Shown: positions 1 through 7,612 of the stretch, piece after piece
Position numbering within the stretch: position 1 is the first letter of the stretch
How the letters are laid out: each line of letters opens with the position of its first letter
Source of the DNA: CAYUNE01 sp964446115
Lineage (GTDB): Bacteria > Desulfobacterota > Desulfobulbia > Desulfobulbales > Desulfobulbaceae
Direction of reading: 5' to 3'
NCBI GenBank assembly: GCA_964446115.1
Contig: CAYUNE010000014.1
Coordinates: 1 to 23,819 of the forward strand
DNA: 23,819 nt
Program-made: the position numbers and the translations under genes
Notes under the pieces: generated by a model
The model's input: only the letters and a program-made list of their open reading frames with translations
The model's database searches: none
Told to the model about the DNA's origin: nothing

Positions 1-28
1 GGCGTAATATCGTCCTTTCAAACGGTGT

Positions 29-3000
29 TCAGGAGAGCCGTTCACAACCCGGACCGCGGATGATGCTGCGGCCGCCGCTCCGGGGAATAATGGCGATGCG
101 GGAGGGAATTCGTTCCCGCAGCGCCGGTACATGGGAGATAACGCCGATGAGCTTGCCGTCCCGCCGCAGGCCGGCCAGGGTTTCCAGGGCGGTCTCAAGA
201 GCCTCCTCATCCAGGGTGCCGAAGCCCTCGTCCAGGAAGAGCGAATCGACCCTGACACGGCGACCGGCCATGCGTGAGAGCCCCAGGGCCAGGGCCAGGC
301 TGACGATGAAGCTCTCGCCGCCGGAGAGGTTTTTGGTGGAGCGGATCTCGCCGGCCTGGTAGTTGTCGATGACGTTGAGTTCCAGGGGTTGTTCAGGGTC
401 CCGGATCAGCAGGTAGCGGTCGGTCATGCGCACCAGTTGCCGGTTGGCATGGGCGATCATCAGCTCAAATGTGATTCCCTGGGCGAAATTGCGATACTTT
501 TTGCCGTCGGCGGAGCCGATCAGCCCGTGCAACCGATCCCAGCGGGAGCATTCCCGTTGGGCGGCCTCGATCAGTTCCCGGTGTTTGCGGAGCCGGAGGG
601 CTGCCGCCTCGTTATCCCGCAGTCGCTGTTTCACGGCACCGATTTTTTCCCCCAGGCGCTGCAGGGCAAGATCGATTTTTTCCCGACAGCTGCCGAGCTC
701 TTCCGGGGAGAGGGTGGTCGGTTTTTTGTCGCGTACCTCCTGCAACCGTTTCCACCGATCTTTCCGGCGGGCCGTGGCCCGGGCCAGCCCGGCACTGAGC
801 TCATCGTGCCGCTGCTGCAGCTCCTTTCGTTTTTCCGGAGAGAGCTGTTTTGCAAGAAAAGTCCGTTCATCGGCAAATCCGGCCCGGCGCAGCAAAGCGG
901 CAAACTGTTTCTCGCAGCGTTCCAGCTCTTCCTTACCCGAGGTGATGCCGGCGGTCAAGGCATTGATCCGCGTTTTTGTCTCCACCAGGATCGGCTCGCT
1001 TTCCAGGCAGGCCCTTTCAAGGCTTTTCACCCTGTTTTTTTCAACCGCCAACAGCTCAAGCAGCCGTTTTTCTTCCCGGTCGGGCACCTTGTCTCCGTAC
1101 AGGTTTCGTCGCTCCTTTCTCAAGGCGGCCAGGGTCTCCTCAATTTCCAGGAGCTGCGGCTGTTTTGCCCTGAGTACTCCCACCAGGGCCCGGATGCCGC
1201 CATCCAGTTCCTTTACCCGGGACAACTTGTCGGCGAGCTGTTCGCGGATCCGTTCCGCGGCAGTCTGGTGGCTTTGCCAGCGGGAGAGTCGTTGGGAGAG
1301 GGAATGGAGGAGGTGGTCGAGACGGTCCAGGGGCAGGGCATCGATCTCCAGCTCCTGCAACCCGGCAAGCGTCTGCCGCTGCAGCCGATGACAACGATCC
1401 CGCAGGGCGCTCAGTTCCGTTGTCAGCCGTTCCTGTTCCCGCGAGGCGGCGGCCAGCTCCGCCTTTGAAGCGGCGTACTGCTTGTCGGCCTCGTTATAGC
1501 GGTTTGCTGCCTGCTGTTCCTCGTCCTTAAGTTTTTCGATGACGTTTTCCAGCTGTTCGGCGATACGGAGAAACTGCTTGAGATCGCGAATCTTTTTTTC
1601 GGTGCCGCTGATTTCCGGAACCTGACCGTCTCCATAGGGATGGTGCAAGGAGCCGCACAGGGGACAAGGATCACCCCGGCGCAGCCTCCGACGATCTTCC
1701 TCCAGGGTGGCGATACGCTGCAGGTGGATCATCTCTTGTTGCAACCGTTCATGTTCGGCCCGGTATTCCCGCAGCAGACGGCCGTTGAGGTGGGCGGCCA
1801 GGTTTTCTTTGGCTGCTGCGGTTTCCCGGCGGCAACGGTCGCAGCGCTGTCGGGCAAGCTCCAGGCTTTGCTGTCGAGAGGCATGCAGTCGTGTTTTTTC
1901 CTCCACCTTTTGCCGCTGTACTTTCACTCCACGTTCCAGGGAATCGATATCCGCGATCATTGCCTGCAAGACCCCAAACTGTTCGCGGATACCGGCCAGG
2001 CCGGCCACCAGCAACCGATCCCGCTGATGACGGCTGAGGTATTCTTCTTTTTCTGCAAGTTCCACGGCCTGGTGCTGCCACTGTTCGAGGATCTCCTGCC
2101 GCCTGCGGGTGTGTCGGGCCAGGCGCGAACCATTGGTGTCGAACTCCCCACGGGTTGTGTGCAGCTCTTTTTCCAGGGAATCGATACGCGAATCGAGATC
2201 CCGCACCCTGGTAATGATCTCCCGTTCCCTTTCCAGTGCCGCAGCGGCCTTGTCTTTGGCCGTGGTCGCCTCCCGGAGTTCGTTTTGTTGTTCATCGCGC
2301 TGTTGCTGCAACCGTGGCAGCCGCTGTTCAAGGTCTTGCAGGGCTGCTTGGTTCTCCTTCCGGAGCCGGCGTTTTTCAGAAATGAATCGCATATCCCCTT
2401 CCAGTTCGGCCGCCTTGGAGGCTTGCAAAAGACTTTCCCTTTCCCCGGCAAAATCATTCCAGGCCGCCTCAACCGCCCGGGCCTCGCTGCTTGCCTCCTG
2501 TAGCTCTCTTTCCAGCCGTTGCAGATCGGTCAGCCATTGGATGGCCGCGATTATTTGCTGCTGCCGGGCCAGCAGCCTCTGCTTGGCGCGCCGCCCATGG
2601 CGCAGTTTACGCTCTAAGCGGTTGATTTCATCCTTGCCGAGGAGTTCAACCGCCTCGCCGGAGAGTCGCAGCCGCTGCAACTTGTCATGTTCGGCCCTGC
2701 TCCGTTCGTGGACCAGTTGGGAAATTTTGCTGTAGATCCCGGTGCCGGTGATCTGTTCAAGCACTGGAGCGCGTTTGTCCGGCGATGCCTGCAAAAAGGC
2801 GGCGAAATCGCCCTGGGCAAGGAGAATGGAACGGGTGAAGCGGTCAAAATCCATGCCCGTGTGTCTTTCCACCAACCGGGCCACTCCCCGCTTTTTGGTC
2901 TCCAGGATACGGTCGGTATCGGCGTCAACGATCTCGTGGCGCGCTTCGATGAGGTTGCCGTCGGCCTTTTTGTGGGCCCGGTGCTGACTCCAGTGGCAAC

Positions 3001-3277
3001 GGAAGCGCCCGCTCACCGATTCAAAGATGATCTCGGCAAAGCATTCGCCGGTGCGGCGGGACATGATTTCGTTTTGCCTGCGGCTGATCCTTCCCAGGCG
3101 GGGAGTCGCTCCGTACAGGGCAAGACAGATCGCATCGAGAATGGTCGATTTTCCGGCGCCGGTGGGTCCGGTAATGGCAAAGATACCCTGATGGGAAAGG
3201 GGGAAAGCGGTGAAGTCCAGCCGCCATTCCCCGTAGAGGGAGTTGAGGTTCTTGAAGCGCAGTTCCAGAATTCGCAT
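29..3277 (-). CDS. sbcC: Exonuclease subunit SbcC (Rad50-like ATPase)
   Basis: ATPase subunit of the SbcCD nuclease, which opens and trims DNA hairpins and protein-blocked ends in the cytoplasm. The 1082-residue product has the full SMC/Rad50 layout. A Walker A motif (GPTGAGKST, residues 37-45) follows the N-terminal strand. Long charged coiled coils flank a zinc-hook CPLC near residue 540. The ABC signature LSGGES lies near 981, Walker B (SLFLDEGFG) near 1010, and an H-loop (VISH) near the end. The length is typical for bacterial SbcC. It starts 15 nt after the sbcD stop, and the sbcD TAG is followed at once by a GAGAGGA ribosome-binding site, so the two genes form one operon. Identification is by motif and family resemblance and is very secure. 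Nothing is visible in positions 1-28 after its stop. Confidence 0.97.
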   Translation of the reverse strand: MRILELRFKNLNSLYGEWRLDFTAFPLSHQGIFAITGPTGAGKSTILDAICLALYGATPRLGRISRRQNEIMSRRTGECFAEIIFESVSGRFRCHWSQHRAHKKADGNLIEARHEIVDADTDRILETKKRGVARLVERHTGMDFDRFTRSILLAQGDFAAFLQASPDKRAPVLEQITGTGIYSKISQLVHERSRAEHDKLQRLRLSGEAVELLGKDEINRLERKLRHGRRAKQRLLARQQQIIAAIQWLTDLQRLERELQEASSEARAVEAAWNDFAGERESLLQASKAAELEGDMRFISEKRRLRKENQAALQDLEQRLPRLQQQRDEQQNELREATTAKDKAAAALEREREIITRVRDLDSRIDSLEKELHTTRGEFDTNGSRLARHTRRRQEILEQWQHQAVELAEKEEYLSRHQRDRLLVAGLAGIREQFGVLQAMIADIDSLERGVKVQRQKVEEKTRLHASRQQSLELARQRCDRCRRETAAAKENLAAHLNGRLLREYRAEHERLQQEMIHLQRIATLEEDRRRLRRGDPCPLCGSLHHPYGDGQVPEISGTEKKIRDLKQFLRIAEQLENVIEKLKDEEQQAANRYNEADKQYAASKAELAAASREQERLTTELSALRDRCHRLQRQTLAGLQELEIDALPLDRLDHLLHSLSQRLSRWQSHQTAAERIREQLADKLSRVKELDGGIRALVGVLRAKQPQLLEIEETLAALRKERRNLYGDKVPDREEKRLLELLAVEKNRVKSLERACLESEPILVETKTRINALTAGITSGKEELERCEKQFAALLRRAGFADERTFLAKQLSPEKRKELQQRHDELSAGLARATARRKDRWKRLQEVRDKKPTTLSPEELGSCREKIDLALQRLGEKIGAVKQRLRDNEAAALRLRKHRELIEAAQRECSRWDRLHGLIGSADGKKYRNFAQGITFELMIAHANRQLVRMTDRYLLIRDPEQPLELNVIDNYQAGEIRSTKNLSGGESFIVSLALALGLSRMAGRRVRVDSLFLDEGFGTLDEEALETALETLAGLRRDGKLIGVISHVPALRERIPSRIAIIPRSGGRSIIRGPGCERLS

Positions 3278-3292
3278 GCCGCTTTTTCCTCT

Positions 3293-4519
3293 CTATTCGG
3301 CGTTGTCGTCGGCCTCGTTGAGGGAGGTGACGATTTCCCGGTAAGCGGCAACAAGGCTGTCGCGCTCGTGTCCCTTGACATCATGGGCATCAAGAAGGCG
3401 GTCGAAAACATCAAAGACATCCAGATCATCGAGGGTTTCCCCGGCATTTCCCCGGCGCAGGACAGCCTCGGTGAGCCGTCGGTTTTTCACCCGGAGGATT
3501 TCCAGGGGCGTGTTGTCGATCATCTCCTCAAGCCGTTCCCGGATGGTGCCGGTCCCCTCCATGCCTTCATATTCGATTTCCAGCCAGATATTTTCTTCCC
3601 TTTCTCCCAGGGCGGCGATGGCCTTGTCAATATCATCGAGAGTGCCGCGGATCCTCAGCAGGTGCTTAAAGCAGGGGACCGCAATTTCGTCGATGCGCGG
3701 TATATTGTCCCTGAACTCCACCTCGATCACCACTTTTTTCCGGGAGGCCTCGCCGAATCCCATGGGCAGGGGGGAGCCGCAATAGCGCATATGTTCGCGC
3801 CCGGCAACCTTCTGGGCGGTGTGCAGATGGCCCAGGGCCAGATAATCAATGGTTTCGGGAAAGGCGCCGGCCTCAAGCCGAAGCAGGGAGCCCACATAGA
3901 GTTCCCGCACTCCGTCATCTTCCACGGTGGTCGCGCCGCTTGTAAAGAGATGACCCATGGCGACCAGTGGAATCGTTTTCTCCGCCGGGCGCCGCTGCGC
4001 CGCCAGTTGACAAACCGTGTCATAGTGGGTGCGGAGACCGTCCAGCAGCCGGGTGTTTTTTTCCGCCACGGTCTCGCCGGCCCGGGAGGAGCGGATATCA
4101 CGGTCCCGCAGATAGGGAACGGCACAGACAACGGCCTCGGCTTCACCCCTGTGGTTTTTGAGGACGATCACCTCCTCTCGGGGATCATCGGGCATGGCGC
4201 CGATGACGTGGACATCCAGGGAGCGGAGCAGTTGCCGGGGGGCGTTTAAAAAGGTGGGAGAATCGTGATTCCCGCCGATGATGATCACATGGCCGCAGGA
4301 GGAGGCGGCGATCCTGTGGAGAAAACGGTAATAGAGGGCCTGGGCCCGGTTGCTCGGAGCCGGGGTATCAAATACATCTCCGGCAACCAGCAGACAGTCG
4401 ATGCTCCTTTCGTTCACCAGTTTCACCAGCCAGTCGAGAAAGGCGCCGAATTCCCCGTAACGTTTGCGGCCATACAGGGAACGGCCCAGGTGCCAGTCTG
4501 AGGTGTGGAGGAATTTCAC
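3293..4519 (-). CDS. sbcD: Exonuclease subunit SbcD (Mre11-like nuclease)
   Basis: Metallophosphoesterase nuclease subunit of SbcCD, acting with the adjacent SbcC on DNA hairpins and ends. The 408-residue product carries the Mre11 phosphoesterase motifs in order: DWHLG (residues 8-12), GDVFD, GGNHDS, and the paired histidine motifs GHLF and GHLHTAQK. These supply the two-metal site. The C-terminal capping region is present and the length is normal. The start codon is GTG; the product begins MKFLHTSDWHLG, exactly where the family starts. It is the first gene of the sbcD-sbcC pair. The 80 nt upstream (4520-4599) shows nothing clearer than short A/T runs. Confidence 0.97.
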   Translation of the reverse strand: MKFLHTSDWHLGRSLYGRKRYGEFGAFLDWLVKLVNERSIDCLLVAGDVFDTPAPSNRAQALYYRFLHRIAASSCGHVIIIGGNHDSPTFLNAPRQLLRSLDVHVIGAMPDDPREEVIVLKNHRGEAEAVVCAVPYLRDRDIRSSRAGETVAEKNTRLLDGLRTHYDTVCQLAAQRRPAEKTIPLVAMGHLFTSGATTVEDDGVRELYVGSLLRLEAGAFPETIDYLALGHLHTAQKVAGREHMRYCGSPLPMGFGEASRKKVVIEVEFRDNIPRIDEIAVPCFKHLLRIRGTLDDIDKAIAALGEREENIWLEIEYEGMEGTGTIRERLEEMIDNTPLEILRVKNRRLTEAVLRRGNAGETLDDLDVFDVFDRLLDAHDVKGHERDSLVAAYREIVTSLNEADDNAE

Positions 4520-4599
4520 GGTGAGTCGGGGTTGAAGTCCGGGCGAAGGAAGTGGAGCGCAGATGGCGCAGGGTAGAAAAAAAACGGCGGGTTGTCAAG

Positions 4600-5934
4600 T
4601 TATGAGCTGAGATTGGCGCCTTCTTTCCGGCAGACGAACAGCCGGCGGATGGTTTCGCCGTTCATGATCAGGGCAAGGATGGCGAGCACGGCAAGGGGAT
4701 GGTTGAGCAGGGCCCCGGTGCAGAGCAAGAGGATGCGGAGATCCCGGCCGATGCGCAGGCCTTTTCCCTGCGAAAATTTTTGCCGCATGATGGAGTCATG
4801 CTTGTCGGCGGTGTAGCTGACGAGAAAGGAGCCGGTGACGGCAAGAAATCCGGTGACCAGCACCGCGACACCGGGAATTTCAGCATGGACGTGCAGGGTG
4901 AGGGCAAAGAGGAGCAGGGCGTCGGCATAGCGGTCCAGCACCGCGTCCAGCCAGCCGCCGTAGTCGCTTGTCCGGTATGTGAGTCGGGCGATTTCCCCGT
5001 CGCAGCCGTCGATGATTGAGGCGACCTGGGCCAGAAGACCACCGGCGGCAAGCGCCGTGTATCCCGGAAGCAGGAAAAGAGCGGCTGCAAAGAGGGAGAG
5101 GGCAAAGGAGAACAGAGAGATCTGGTTGGGGGTGATGTCGGCGGCGGCCAGGTACCGGGAAAGCCGGGTGGAAAGGGGACGATTGAGGCGGGTCGCTACC
5201 GGGCCGTCGTTGACCTTGGAGCTGATGCGGCTGATAAGCAGATCCTCGGCCCGCTGCAGGGCTGCGGGATCATCCACATCGATCCAGGCGGCGTCGCCGA
5301 TATCCAGCGCCCGCACCTTTCCCCTTTCGGCCAGTTGCCGGATGCCGCCGGTGAGCGAGGTATCGTTGAAACGACGGCCGCTTTCGCGGATGGCGGCAAA
5401 AAGAGCCGGGCTGCACAAAAAGGCACCGGTGTCGAACCCGTTGTAGCTGCCGAGATTTTTGCCGATGGCGGTGACACGGCCGTCCCTGATCCGAACCCGG
5501 GTCACATCCATGGGGTCGATGTGTGGATTGTCCAGCTTGTGATCAACGGCCAGCACAACTTCATCATCCCCGACATGGCCGGCGATAAGCAAGGAGAGAA
5601 TCTCCGGATCCGGAAGATGGTCTCCCATTACCAGCAGGAAGGGTTCCGTCAGGAACCGTTCGGCTGTCAGGACGGAAAGACCGTTCTCCCGTTCCCATTC
5701 ATCGTTGATCAGGTGATGAAGTACAAAATCCAGCCTGCCGGCCAGGGAGTCGAGGAATTCCCTGACCGGCGCTCCCCGATAGCCGGTCACCACCTGAAAT
5801 TCGTGGATACCGGCCTGCAGGCAGGTGCGGATGACCCGCTCGATGAGCGGCACCCCCAGCAGGGGGACCAGGGGTTTAATGGAGCCCTTCGGCGCCAACC
5901 TGCTGCCTTTGCCTGCCGCGATAATCAGGCACTG
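4600..5934 (-). CDS. Bifunctional CTP:inositol-1-phosphate cytidylyltransferase / CDP-inositol phosphotransferase (IPCT-DIPPS type)
   Basis: Predicted two-domain enzyme. Residues about 1-230 form a sugar-nucleotidyltransferase (LIIAAGKGSRLAPKG, then KPLVPL), expected to make CDP-inositol from CTP and inositol phosphate. Residues about 245-440 form a membrane CDP-alcohol phosphatidyltransferase. Its complete motif DxxDGxxAR-x8-G-x3-D-x3-D is visible in DGCDGEIAR and on to GGWLDAVLD, among several hydrophobic segments. This fusion is the known arrangement of the di-myo-inositol-phosphate pathway of thermophiles. The neighbouring inositol-3-phosphate synthase supports an inositol substrate. The ATG at 5934 is chosen because it has GAGGA 6 nt upstream and begins directly with the nucleotide-binding strand. 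An in-frame GTG at 5967 is less likely. The end product could instead be an inositol-headed phospholipid. Confidence 0.85.
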   Translation of the reverse strand, partial: QCLIIAAGKGSRLAPKGSIKPLVPLLGVPLIERVIRTCLQAGIHEFQVVTGYRGAPVREFLDSLAGRLDFVLHHLINDEWERENGLSVLTAERFLTEPFLLVMGDHLPDPEILSLLIAGHVGDDEVVLAVDHKLDNPHIDPMDVTRVRIRDGRVTAIGKNLGSYNGFDTGAFLCSPALFAAIRESGRRFNDTSLTGGIRQLAERGKVRALDIGDAAWIDVDDPAALQRAEDLLISRISSKVNDGPVATRLNRPLSTRLSRYLAAADITPNQISLFSFALSLFAAALFLLPGYTALAAGGLLAQVASIIDGCDGEIARLTYRTSDYGGWLDAVLDRYADALLLFALTLHVHAEIPGVAVLVTGFLAVTGSFLVSYTADKHDSIMRQKFSQGKGLRIGRDLRILLLCTGALLNHPLAVLAILALIMNGETIRRLFVCRKEGANLSS

Positions 5935-5964
5935 CATGGGAATCCTCGGGTTATTGATCACAAC

Positions 5965-6034
5965 CACCGCATCTTCACACGCTCCCTGCCGGCCGCTATA
6001 GCCCCGCTATGCGGTCGGGAGAGAGCGTGCAAAT
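5965..6034. repeat. Hairpin repeat, copy A
   Basis: A 70-nt element bounded by CACCGCATCTTC and TGCAAAT. It contains an imperfect 15-nt inverted repeat (5978-5992 against 6015-6029) around a GC-rich loop with a CTATAG core. A second copy with the same ends and nearly the same length lies at 10481-10549. The stem sequences differ between copies but each remains paired. It sits between the inositol-3-phosphate synthase stop and the next gene in the operon. No T-run follows, so it is not a simple terminator. Confidence 0.65.
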
Positions 6035-6069
6035 CTGCAGCACCTGTGAAATCACAGTCTGGAAGTATG

Positions 6070-7206
6070 CTATACTGCTGGGTTACATGCCCTGTAATCG
6101 GTCACATCCCCGGTGGTTGCCGAGATGAAACGTTCGATCCGCCGGTGGGCTTCGTCATCGGTGAGTTGTCGGGGCGGATGCTTGCAGAAGTAGGCGGACG
6201 GTGCTTCCAAAACCCCTCCCTGGCCGCGTTCAAGCGCCAGCTTGGCGCAGCGGATGGAGTCGATCGCCACCCCCGCGGAATTGGGAGAATCTTCCACGGA
6301 GAGCCGCAGTTCGAGATCCATGGGAACGTCCCCGAAGAGCTTGCCTTCTATGCGGATGAAGCAGAGTTTGTTGTCCTTCTGCCATGGAACGTAATCGCTG
6401 GGACCGATGTGGATATTTTCCGCTTCAAGCCGGTGGGCGGTCACCGACTGGACCGCTTCGGTCTTGGATTTTTTCTTGGAGGCCAGCCGATGGCGGTTGA
6501 GCATGTTGAGAAAGTCGGTGTTGCCGCCGGTGTTGAGCTGATAGGTGCGCTCGAGTTTGACACCCCGTTTTTTGAAGAGATCGGTCAGAACCCGATGGGT
6601 AATGGTGGCTCCCAGTTGCGACTTGATGTCATCACCGATGACGGGGATGTTCCGCTCCTTGAAACGCTTGGCCCAGAAGGGGTTGCTGGCGATGAACACC
6701 GGAATGTTGTTGATGAAGGCAACACCAGCCTCCAGGGCGCACTCCGCATAGAATCCGGTGGCCTCCTCCGAGCCCACCGGCATGTAGTTGAGGAGGATTT
6801 CCGCGCCTGACTCCTTCAGGATACGGACCACATCCTTTTTTTCCGGCTGGTCATGATCGGCCGGCAGAAAGGTGCGGTTTTCACCATATTCCCGCATATG
6901 TTCCGAGACGCCGTCGAGAATCCGTCCCATGGACACCGTTACCCCGCAGGCGGACAGATCCGGAGCAAAGACCGTGGTACAGTTGGGTGGCGCGAAAATC
7001 GCCTCGTTCACGTCCCTGCCGACCTTGCGGCGGTCGATGTCAAATGCCGCCACCACTTCGATATCCGATGGCCGCCAGTCTCCGATTTTCCAGTGCATGA
7101 TACCGACGGCATCCTCCGGGTCTTTGTCCCGGTAGTAGTGGATACCCTGTATCAGAGAGCTGGCGCAGTTGCCGATTCCGGCGATTGCTATTTTTATCTT
7201 CCCCAT
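6070..7206 (-). CDS. ino1: Inositol-3-phosphate synthase
   Basis: Converts glucose-6-phosphate to L-myo-inositol-3-phosphate with bound NAD, the committed step of inositol synthesis. The 378-residue product begins with the dinucleotide-binding motif IAGIGNCASS (residues 8-17). It has the compact length of prokaryotic (actinobacterial/archaeal type) synthases rather than the roughly 530 residues of eukaryotic ones. Other family-like stretches are visible, such as TGGNTDFLN and the C-terminal SVEDSPNSAG. The start is set by AGGAGG 6 nt upstream of the ATG. It lies just upstream of the IPCT-DIPPS fusion on the same strand, so both probably act in one pathway from glucose-6-phosphate to an inositol phosphodiester. 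Transcription probably starts near 7578 from a promoter overlapping the end of the peptidase gene. Confidence 0.95.
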   Translation of the reverse strand: MGKIKIAIAGIGNCASSLIQGIHYYRDKDPEDAVGIMHWKIGDWRPSDIEVVAAFDIDRRKVGRDVNEAIFAPPNCTTVFAPDLSACGVTVSMGRILDGVSEHMREYGENRTFLPADHDQPEKKDVVRILKESGAEILLNYMPVGSEEATGFYAECALEAGVAFINNIPVFIASNPFWAKRFKERNIPVIGDDIKSQLGATITHRVLTDLFKKRGVKLERTYQLNTGGNTDFLNMLNRHRLASKKKSKTEAVQSVTAHRLEAENIHIGPSDYVPWQKDNKLCFIRIEGKLFGDVPMDLELRLSVEDSPNSAGVAIDSIRCAKLALERGQGGVLEAPSAYFCKHPPRQLTDDEAHRRIERFISATTGDVTDYRACNPAV

Positions 7207-7608
7207 AGACTACCTCCTGTAAGTGAATTTCCGATGAGAATGGGTGCGGTATCCCGCTGATGCCGGACTCAACCGGCGCCTTAACCGTCGGCGATACGAA
7301 CCCGGGCGGCCCGGGAACCGCAGGTGTGGGAGATGGTGTTGTGAAGCTGAACGGATCAGGACAGACGATCCGGGTCGGGGAAGAATTCGGCGGGATAGTC
7401 CGCCATTTTCGGCAGGGGGTGAGTGGTTGCTGTTTTCCTTACATCATTTCTCATAATAAACCTCCTTAAAAGGAACAATGAAAGGATAGATCTGCGTGAC
7501 CGGGTCATCTGCGACCCGCAACCTCAAAGAGAGTTCAATGGGCCCGATGGGCCTGTGAGTGCGGCGGCTGCCGCATATCAACGTATTTTAATCACTCTTG
7601 AAAACCAG
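7207..7608 (-). other. Structured leader region upstream of ino1
   Basis: A 402-nt gap that, read on the minus strand, looks like a long leader for ino1. After the promoter at 7585-7612 come GC-rich hairpins, including GGCCCATCGGGCC and CGGGTC-GCAGAT-GACCCG. Next is a short ORF with a strong ribosome-binding site (7356-7454). Its stop codon lies inside a small CGGATC...GATCCG palindrome (7352-7373). The ino1 ribosome-binding site follows. I could not match it to a known riboswitch class. Confidence 0.4.
7356..7454 (-). CDS. Possible 32-residue leader peptide upstream of ino1
   Basis: Short ORF encoding 32 residues (begins MRNDVRKTATTHPLP, ends DPDRLS). It has an excellent ribosome-binding site, AAGGAGG, 6 nt before the ATG, which is why it is reported despite its size. 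It is basic at the N-terminus and acidic and Pro/Phe-rich at the C-terminus. There is no signal peptide or membrane segment and I recognise no family. It ends in TGA within a short palindrome, and reading through would add about 24 residues. It lies on the same strand as ino1 and could be a leader peptide, an independent small protein, or an expression remnant. Coding is not proven. Confidence 0.4.
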   Translation of the reverse strand: MRNDVRKTATTHPLPKMADYPAEFFPDPDRLS

Positions 7609-7612
7609 TCAA
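7585..7612 (-). promoter_or_regulatory. Sigma70-like promoter for the ino1 leader
   Basis: On the minus strand TTGACT (7607-7612) and TAAAAT (7585-7590) are separated by 16 nt. The -35 box overlaps the stop codon of the upstream peptidase gene (7609-7611). It would give a leader of about 120 nt before the short ORF and about 370 nt before ino1. Confidence 0.55.

Noticed and set aside
389..1468. Long plus-strand open frames opposite sbcC (for example 359 codons at 389-1468, 520 codons at 2687-4249)
   Set aside because: They lie antisense to sbcC and sbcD, have low-complexity Pro/Gly/Phe-rich composition and no family motifs; they are shadows caused by high GC.
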